Part shown: piece after piece, positions 57,634 through 64,000 of the stretch
Layout of the letters: each line of letters begins with the position of its first letter
Position numbering within the stretch: position 1 is the stretch's first letter
DNA from: Chimonanthus salicifolius
Taxonomy: Eukaryota; Streptophyta; Magnoliopsida; Laurales; Calycanthaceae
Assembly (NCBI GenBank): GCA_013350335.1
Contig: CM023539.1
Span: 47,726,631-47,790,630, forward strand
Direction of reading: 5' to 3'
Length of the DNA stretch: 64,000 nucleotides
Position numbers and translations under genes: made by a program
The notes under the pieces: model-generated
Database searches by the model: none
The model's input: the letters and a program-made list of their open reading frames with translations, nothing else
Told to the model about the DNA's origin: nothing

Positions 57634-60552
57634 CTCTCTCTCTCTCTATCTATCTGTGTTTGTTTGCGGTTGTGTGAAAGAAAGCTCCTGATTTCGTGAC
57701 ATTCTAAAATCAGATTTTCAGATTTGAAGCATTATTGCTTCATGCAATGCTCTACATGAGAAAGGGAGGGGGGTTGTTGCTGTTTAAAAAAAATCATTTT
57801 CCTTATTATGAGTTCAGATTTATTTTTTTCTTGAATAAATGCCAGTTATTTTTAAAAAAAAAAAAAAAGTGTGGAAGTTCATAATTTCTTGACATTTGGA
57901 AATCAGATTTGAAGTACAATTGTTTGACACGGTCTGTCTACCAAAAATTCTTACCATGTTCTTTTCTTTGATGCTTAAATTTTCTGTGAGTAGTTCATGC
58001 TATATTAGCTAATCCAGGCACTACAAGGAATAGGGTTTAAATGTTTGGTGCAGTGTCTGAATACTGAAACTGCTACAGCATGCTAACTGCAGCATCTTAT
58101 TTTGATTAGTGTTTGAGATCTGTTGAGGTTTTTATTGAAATGCTCAATCTTATTTCAGGCAATAGATTCAGTCTTCAAAACACAAAGGGAACCATGGATG
58201 GTACCATGGACAGCAGAAACCATATTCCAGGTAAGAATTTGTCATGGTAAACTTTTCAAATCTTATATGCATGAAGGCTTGCTTTATTATTATTGTTGTT
58301 GTTGTTATTATTATTATTATTATTTCGGAAGAAATGCAGTGTCTAGATGCTCCAACATGAAGCAATTGCTTCCCATCAAGTAAAAGATGATTTTGTCAAC
58401 TATAGTAATACTTACATGGGAAGTTTATATGAAAATGCTTAGTACCTCAAGAGTTCAGTTTTTGATCTTTTTTTTTTGAAAAGTCTTCTGTTTTTTTCTT
58501 TTAAAGCACTCAGTATTTGGGAACCATATTGTGAGATTGTCAGGTCATGCGATGTAGATGTGATCTACCCAATGGTCACTTATAGGTGGGAAATGTATTT
58601 TTGCACATACCATATTTTGTATGTTTATTGAATTTTACCTTTTTTGAAATTTCATCACCATCTCTATTATCTTCGTCAAAGAGCTGCTAATCCCATCTAG
58701 CTGGGGTTAGTTTTTGAATTCTACTTTTCCAAACTGCACAGTCGAAAACTACGAAGTTTGTCACTCCAGATTTACTATTTCTTTCCTCATCTCCAAAAGC
58801 CAAGTTTTTAATGGTCTTCCTTTACTGGTCTTCTACCTGTACTCCTGTAGCTTCTCCATCCTTAAGACTGGAGTTTTTTCCCCAACCACCTTATGTGGCA
58901 TCCCCTCATCTTTTCATTTAATGGTGCCATTCTAAAGGTTTTTCTTGTGCACTTATTTTCTCTTTTTCTGTTACTCCACAAATTCACCAAATCATGCACA
59001 TTGATGTTACCATAACTCAATCTACTTGTTTTTTTCTTCATCGTCTAGCACTCAGCTCCATAAAACATTGCTAGTCTTGTGGCTTTTTTATAAAATCTTC
59101 CATTTAATCGCATGGTATTCTGCTAGCATGCCTATATTTAGCACACACTGCTCCCATCCTGCTTGCCATGCCCAAATCTACTACTACATTTGGTTCAACG
59201 GTTGCCTTCAAGTATCTAAACTTATCGCAATGCAATACTGAATCATTTCCAATTTTAATTAGTCATCCTCCATATACTCTAATTCCACTACTAAATAAAA
59301 TTATTTTTCTAGAAGTGATTTCTGTAATGCTCACCATGGTTCTTGAACCATATTTACTAAGCTCTTCTATTATCATTAAATGTAACAATGGTCTTTCATG
59401 ATGATATATGGGATTGTGTGAGTTCCTCTCTTGTCCTAAGTATAACAAACACAGATTCAAGTACTGTTTCAATATATTATTAAAAATACAGATTCAATTA
59501 TTTTCCATTGGTTCATAGATTTTGAGTTGGAACTTGATGGGCTTGAAAGTTTGCACAGATCTGTTTTTTTTTTTTTTTTTCTGTAGAAAAAAGTTCTTTT
59601 ATGCCATTTAATTTGCAGCAGTATTGTCAGAATTATCTTGCTATGATTGTTTGTGTTTGTCTTCCGGGATATCTTTTCACATGATCAATAAATCAAGCTG
59701 TTCAGAAATGATCATTCAGGCATCCATTCATGAAACAAGTTTCAGCCATTTATCAGTGGGAAAAAGAGGAATAATACTTGGATGAAATTTATCAAAAGAT
59801 TAATTATGTGTCTAGAAAAGTTACAAATAAGATTTATTAATTTTTTCCAGGTTGTACATAATGCAGCTCTTTTGGTGATGCAGGTAATGCTTCTCTGGAT
59901 TGCTTCCTTCTGGTTGGTAGGATCATGGATAATTCCATTTTTAGCCCATGCATCTGGCTTTGGGAAAGAGTCCTTGACGTACAGGGGCCAAGCTTTATAC
60001 AGTCTCTTGACAGATGTTGCAGAAGGCCTTGCAGGAATTGCAATTCTCCACCGCTGCCTCTCCAGATTTCAACCCTTACCTGCAGATTGGTTCCGTTTCA
60101 GCCTGAAAGGCAACTGGCAGCTTGATGTTGGATTGGGTTGCCTCATGTTCCCTTTGGTCAATCGGCTATCTCAAGTGAACCTCGACTTGTTGCCACTAGT
60201 AACTCCCTCCTCTGTTGGATCATCGAGCGTTGAGCAGTCAATCATGGCCCGTGACCCAGTAGCAATGGCACTGTATGCTGTGGTTGTTTCGGTTTGTGCC
60301 CCGGTGTGGGAAGAAATTGTATTCAGGGGATTCCTTCTGCCTTCCTTGACTAGATACATGCCCATGTGGTGCTCTATCTTGGTGAGCGCGGTGGCTTTTG
60401 CTTTTGCACATTTCAACGTGCAGAGACTGCTGCCACTTGTGTTCCTTGGGTTGGTGATGGGCACTGTTTTTGCACGATCGAGGAATCTTTTGGCATCAAT
60501 GCTTTTGCATAGTCTGTGGAATGGTTTTGTGTTCTTGGATCTGATGAAGTGA
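50314..60552 (+). CDS. Chloroplast CPBP/CAAX-type intramembrane metalloprotease homologue (complete, 4 exons)
   Basis: Exons: 50314-50511, 50612-50773, 58159-58230 and 59884-60552; all GT-AG, giving 366 codons plus TGA. It resembles Arabidopsis At1g14270 as I recall it, notably SVFKTQREPWMVPWTAETIF and SIMARDPVAMALYAVVVS. The first 66 residues are rich in Ser, Pro and Arg with almost no acids, a typical chloroplast transit peptide. An acidic, variable stretch follows in exon 2. The last exon has hydrophobic segments and the CPBP (Abi) signature: EEIVFRGFLLPSL (EExxxR), FAFAHFN (FxxxH) and LLHSLWNG (HxxxN), the predicted metal-binding residues of these membrane proteases. The substrate is unknown. 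ATG 50314 is the first in frame and follows a TATA box. Intron 2 is 7.4 kb and intron 3 is 1.7 kb, both holding SINE and LINE fragments, yet the splice sites are intact. Confidence 0.92.
52478..52639 (+). mobile_element. SINE family 1, copy in CPBP intron 2 (first of a tandem pair)
   Basis: Plus orientation: GGGTTGGAGTGTTTGCC head, TCTTATGTTCGATTCCC (B box, close to GTTCGATTCC), a body of about 100 bp ending GATATCTTGATCAT, then an A-run. It is directly followed by a second copy. Confidence 0.85.
52640..52822 (+). mobile_element. SINE family 1, full-length reference copy
   Basis: 183 bp: GGGTTGGAGCGATGGTCAGG (A-box region), GAGTTTGATTCCCAC (B box), the body with CAAAGGGCCACACC, GAGGATTAGTCGAGTGC and TAAGAGGCCTAGACACC, and a CATAAAAAAAAA tail. 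It begins at the end of the previous SINE's A-tail, a common SINE target. This is the best copy for a family consensus. Confidence 0.9.
53804..54017 (+). repeat. 107-bp tandem duplication in CPBP intron 2
   Basis: The unit starting AGATCCACACATCAGC (53804-53910) repeats at 53911-54017 with about ten differences. Both contain GAATATGAATCAGGATAATG and ATCTAAGCTTGGTTAT. Confidence 0.88.
54050..54200 (+). mobile_element. Probable L1-type LINE 3' tail in CPBP intron 2
   Basis: The order GGGACTGATTAGGTTCATG, TAGTTTCTTCTCCTCCTAG, ATAAATGAATGTATTG then CACCAAAAAA resembles 3' ends of plant L1 LINEs. There is no coding remnant, so the class is tentative. Confidence 0.4.
54311..54690 (-). pseudogene. 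RTE-type LINE reverse transcriptase fragment in CPBP intron 2
   Basis: The minus-strand frame reads IQDEVPWHMLFADDLVLVSE, which carries the FADD catalytic box of a non-LTR reverse transcriptase in the context typical of plant RTE elements (VPWCMLFADDIVL). Both sides degenerate quickly, with likely small indels. It is a dead fragment, antisense to the CPBP gene. Confidence 0.75.
54795..55190 (+). mobile_element. Possible solo LTR or LTR fragment
   Basis: GAGCCTAAGCCTATTTATAGGCTGAGTG (54970-54997) carries a TATTTATA promoter-like core of the kind found in plant LTRs. Further down (55207-55219) TGGGTTCGAATCCTA is a perfect B-box-like motif. The ends could not be fixed, so this is a weak call. 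Confidence 0.3.
55430..58158. other. Remainder of CPBP intron 2
   Basis: No gene or delimited transposon is seen. There is a G-run at 56261-56272 and a compound (CT)n/(TA)n microsatellite at about 57536-57652. The frames here (57059-57322, 57453-57677) are simple-sequence artefacts. Confidence 0.5.
57536..57652. repeat. Compound (CT)n/(TA)n microsatellite
   Basis: Alternating CT-rich and TA-rich runs, each repeated twice or more, extend for about 115 bp inside CPBP intron 2. Confidence 0.95.
58283..58325. repeat. (TTA/TTG)n trinucleotide repeat in CPBP intron 3
   Basis: TTATTATTG and GTTGTTGTT runs followed by TTATTATTATTATT. Such trinucleotide tails can mark the 3' ends of RTE LINEs, but no element body adjoins on the left. 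Confidence 0.85.
58650..59245 (-). pseudogene. RTE-type LINE 3' fragment in CPBP intron 3
   Basis: On the minus strand the order is AGCAATGTTTTATGGAGCTG (RTE ORF C-terminal region, usually read as AMLYGAECW), further 3' sequence, then AACCCCAGCTAGATGGGATTA and a GATGGTGATGA tail. The AGTTGGGATTA-type motif before a trinucleotide tail is the usual RTE 3' end. Frameshifts break the ORF. The 5' limit is approximate. Confidence 0.65.
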
Positions 60553-62760
60553 TAGTTTAACTAGCAAGGTATCTAGGGCCTGTAGGATGATCCCACAACC
60601 AATCATTTGTACCAAATTTAGTGTGTGAGGGAGTGGTATGCTCACAATTTCACATAGGATGTTGTAAAGTAATGGGTTGATTGGTCCCTATTGATAATTC
60701 TCCATTCATAAAATGAACACAAATAATCATATTTTTTTACTAAATCTGATATATTTTCTGACCATGCCTTTGCCGTCTACATTGCTATGAAACACAGACT
60801 CCTTTCAAATTTGATTGAAATTTTCTTTCATAGAGGATTCTTTCAAGTAAAAGATTCTCTTGAGCAGGTGATTGATTTTCCTTCGCCTGTGAACTTTCTT
60901 GTTGATTTTCACAAGTGGGCTTGCGTAGTAGGGTTTGGATTGAATCAGCTTGCCTTTTGGGCTGAGTTTGGTTGGTAGGATTGGATGGCAAGTTTTGGCT
61001 TCTATATTTTATATATTCTTCCATTTCTGCAACCTTTTCTCCTAGGTGCATGACCTCATGTGAAGCTCTAAATCCACATAAATTGTTATTTTCTGATCTT
61101 CGTTATTAAATTGAACATCATATGTGCTCAGGTAAAAATATTTATTCTTTAATTTTATTTTAATCTTAAAAAGGCAAAGATTAGAATGATTTAAATAGTT
61201 CTTATAATGATTTATCTGTCTAATTGATTTGATTATAAGGTGTGTACCACCATCTAGCATGATCTGTTAAAATACTCGACGCTAGACTTGCTTATTTTCT
61301 CAAAGTGGTATTGTCCATCCATATATGTAATTTTTTTTCAAAGTAATGATCTACACTCTAATATCTTAAAAAAAGTGTCTTAAATAACTTGCAAATGCTT
61401 TATGTTGGTTGGTTTGTAATTGAATTACATAACTCATTCACTACCTTCATGCCTTTGATTTGCCTGTATTGGCTGAAAAGGTTAAAAATAACACTCAATT
61501 ACGTTGTCCTTTTTGTCATTACTTACTGCTGTTTAAGCCCAACTTTTCTCTGTTTTCCTTGTGCCTGGTCCTTCTGGCCTCTTTTTTGAGCCCTGTTGGA
61601 TGGTTGGGATTCAGGACCCTTCCATGAGAAAGCACTAGCTTCCAAAGAAGTTGACCTTTCTTTGAGAATGGCCCCAAACCCCACCCCCCTTCAATCAGAG
61701 TTGAAACGAAGCAGATGATACCCACTGAATGAAGTCCAAATGGGCAGTTGATTCCTCACCTTTCTTACACAAGATACACATATTTGTCAGGAGTAAATGT
61801 TTAAAACTTATTAGCAGGATTGTTATAATAACCAGCATACTCTTTTTTCATATCAATATTGCCAGTACTACTTCCCAAGTTAAATTCATTTTATGTGTAG
61901 AAGTTGTGCATTTTCCTTCTAATGCTTCTGAAAGATGACATACTAATAAAATTTTGAAATTTCCAGTGTGACCAGACAATTGTCAACAAACATTCTGGTG
62001 TTCAGGCAAATATAAAAATCAATCTGAAATTAGATATTCAGGACTGTCATTCATGGGTTCTTATATAATGTAGTTATCTTTTACATCAGCTGAATGAATG
62101 TACTGCCAACAACTTTAGCAAGCTCTTCAAACCCACAAGTGGCTTCTCATTGTCCATTTAGAAACTCCAAGAGATGATCAGTTGAATATTTGGGCTGCTG
62201 AATCAGTTCTCAATTGTGTCTTCTGTTTCAGGCATCAATCACATACAAGTTCCATTACAAGTACAATATGTACCACAAATATGGTATTTTACAGAATACA
62301 GCATACTATACTTGTTCTTTACTTCCTTATCACATTCCCTTTCTCACTAACTATTGGCCATATGGTCAGTACTTAACATCCTGTCACATAATTTGTTCCT
62401 TCATTTCCCTTTGGGTAGGAAAAGGTAATGCATGCACTAGCCATTCTTGTAAATTCAGCTAAAGCAGCAGAAATCCTCATGTAAAACCATCATCTACTGA
62501 ATTTTCCCCTCATTTTGTTCCCTTTTTTACTTGTATCATGTAAATTATTGAAATTAATTTGTGAATGCATCCGAGAGAGTTGGACAGAAACTAATGTCAT
62601 CCAGTGGATCCAGACAAGCACATGGTCAATACAAAGCAACACAACTCACACACCCACCCCTATGACATAAGCTCTTTGCAACTGTAGGGCATCTTTTCTA
62701 TGTTGCAGATTTGTCATGGGTTGATTGATCATTGAGACTAAAGATAGAGAAGGCGTTTTT
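60553..62760. other. Intergenic region downstream of the CPBP gene
   Basis: It includes the CPBP 3' UTR at the left. The rest is AT-rich and without recognisable genes; frames such as 60785-61051 and 61389-61589 show no domain. Repeated phrases around 62440 and 63190 (AGCCATTCTTGTAAATTCAG) point to a small duplicated segment. Confidence 0.5.
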
Positions 62761-62774
62761 CATTTTGATTAGTT

Positions 62775-63143
62775 CATCATCATCATAAGCCAGAATCTCA
62801 TCTATCTGGAGCTGGCTTTATAAGTTCTCCAATTGACTCTATCGTTAACCATACCATCTGTCACTCTACAATCTAACATGACATTTATCCATCCCCTTCC
62901 TCCAATTTTTCAATGGTCGACCTCTCCTCCTAGTACCTACAATTTGTAGCCTGTTATCTCTACACACTAGGGTCGTGTCTAATCTTCTACTCACATGACC
63001 AAACCACTTCAAATGAGTTTTTCCTCAATTTGTCATCTATCAGGCCTACTTTTAAACTACTCCTAATGTGTTCATTTCTTTTAGGGTTGATCCACTCTTC
63101 ATATGTAGCATACACATCTCCATAGTCCTAATTTTGTCTTTTG
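62775..63143 (-). mobile_element. 5'-truncated RTE-type LINE insertion with 14-bp TSD
   Basis: On the minus strand a frame reads KWFGHVSRRLDTTLVCRD and GTRRRGRPLKNWRKG, the conserved C-terminal motif of plant RTE ORFs (WFGHV...RGRPK.TW). It is followed by AAAGCCAGCTCCAGATAGATG and an (ATG)n tail. The flanks CATTTTGATTAGTT (62761-62774) and CATTTTGATTAATT (63144-63157) match at 13 of 14. Confidence 0.82.
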
Positions 63144-63572
63144 CATTTTGATTAATTGCGAGTGGAATTTTGTATGCAATCTTACTAACAATCAAGTCAA
63201 CACAGCATCATTCATGCAAGAGCCATTCTTGTAAATTCAGCCAAAGCATTCGAATCATTCATTTAAAACATCATCAATTGATTCCCCCCCTCATTTTGTT
63301 CCTTCTTTTATTTATTTGCATCATGTATATTTCTTGTGAAAACATCCCACAAGACTGGGAAAGCAGAAGTGATTCATAGCAATAAAAAGTCACAATGCTT
63401 AACCATCTACACATTGAAATCAACAGAGCATACTGAAAATTTATTCTTATTGTAAACCAAACTGCAGAAAGCCGGAAACCAAACAAGCACATGGTCAACA
63501 CAAACAGCGAAACAAACCTCACAAACTCACCCCTATGAGATCAACTCCTCTCAACTGTATGAACGCTCTTCA

Positions 63573-64000
63573 TTAGCATATAAAAGGAGCACTGCTGTAA
63601 TTGTCACAGCAATAGAGGCCAGGACGCTGTGTGAATCCTTGTTTCTTCAATATCTCCCGAGCCTTCAGCACAAGCTCCCGGTTTGTAATGGTATCATCCC
63701 TCTCGGAGAGGATGGCCTGAATTGCATTGCTAAGAGCTCCATATGATTCGCTGGCATTACCCGAAGGAGTCGCATCGGCTGAGGTTTGATCAGTCTGACA
63801 GCCACTAATCAGAATCCCCATGTCTGGGAGTGATCTCTTGCTTGATCCTGCATACACCTCCTGGGTGCTATGCACTTGAGTTTCCAATGCAGGTTTCACA
63901 TAACCCTGGTCATTCTCCTCCAGCTTATGTTTGAGAAATTCCTGTGCCAGACTCCCAACCATGCCCATGAATCCACCACCACTGCCATCTCCACCCTTAC
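63573..64000 (-). CDS. Type II metacaspase, C-terminal p10 region (partial, 5' part off window)
   Basis: The minus-strand frame is open from the right edge to TAA at 63573-63575 and gives the last 142 residues. The p10 signature is clear: [56 protein letters not shown] and a terminal APFIC, as in Arabidopsis MC4-MC9. The stretch before it ([11 protein letters not shown]...) belongs to the long linker specific to type II metacaspases. The p20 part with the catalytic His-Cys pair and the calcium-sensitive autoprocessing site lies beyond the window. The enzyme is a calcium-activated Arg/Lys-specific protease of the cytosol, linked to wound and cell-death responses. Gly-rich residues just at the edge (GGDGSGGGF) are also in frame. 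The exact paralogue cannot be named from this part. Confidence 0.93.
   Translation of the reverse strand, partial: KGGDGSGGGFMGMVGSLAQEFLKHKLEENDQGYVKPALETQVHSTQEVYAGSSKRSLPDMGILISGCQTDQTSADATPSGNASESYGALSNAIQAILSERDDTITNRELVLKAREILKKQGFTQRPGLYCCDNYSSAPFIC

Noticed and set aside
57453..57677. 74-aa frame rich in Ser, Leu, Ile and Tyr
   Set aside because: It is a translation of the (CT)n/(TA)n microsatellite.

Overview
The window is nuclear DNA of a flowering plant. It is AT-rich and gene-sparse, and its genes have canonical GT-AG introns, some of several kb. Every recognisable protein belongs to a plant family. The sequence alone does not identify the species. I found no rRNA, functional tRNA, CRISPR array, organelle or bacterial operon features.

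Six protein-coding genes can be read by joining exons. (1) The 3' half of a chloroplast lumen FKBP13-type peptidyl-prolyl isomerase, + strand, 174-1683; its 5' exons are off the left edge. (2) A complete four-exon secreted alpha-amylase, - strand, 7903-5902, 419 aa. (3) A complete three-exon R2R3-MYB factor of MYB26 type, - strand, 19480-17759, 342 aa. (4) A complete eleven-exon RGLG-type (vWA/copine plus RING) E3 ubiquitin ligase, + strand, 34051-42907, 402 aa. (5) A complete four-exon plastid CPBP/CAAX-type intramembrane protease homologue, + strand, 50314-60552, 366 aa. (6) The 3' end of a type II metacaspase, - strand, 64000-63573; its 5' part is off the right edge. These genes form no operon or pathway; they are ordinary neighbours on a chromosome.

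The rest is mostly small or degenerate mobile elements, many of which can be delimited by target-site duplications (TSDs) visible in the sequence. The clearest are: a family of 87-393 bp hAT-like MITEs built from CGGCCGATAT motifs (seven copies between 10.9 and 32.5 kb, five with exact 8-bp TSDs and one with 7/8); a 3.37-kb fold-back element at 45.1-48.5 kb with TAA TSDs, whose inverted arms carry 158-bp tandem arrays (5 copies against 6); a tRNA-derived SINE family (nine copies) and a second, fainter one; TRIM-type miniature LTR elements; a 9-bp-TSD Mutator-like MITE family; a Stowaway MITE; RTE-type LINE fragments; and a probable giant LTR at 9.26-12.92 kb.

Layout: 0-8 kb FKBP13 and amylase; 8-17 kb repeats; 17.7-19.5 kb MYB; 19.5-34 kb gene-free with nested MITEs; 34-43 kb RGLG; 43-50 kb repeats and the fold-back element; 50-60.6 kb CPBP gene with repeat-filled introns; 60.6-63.5 kb intergenic; metacaspase at the right edge.
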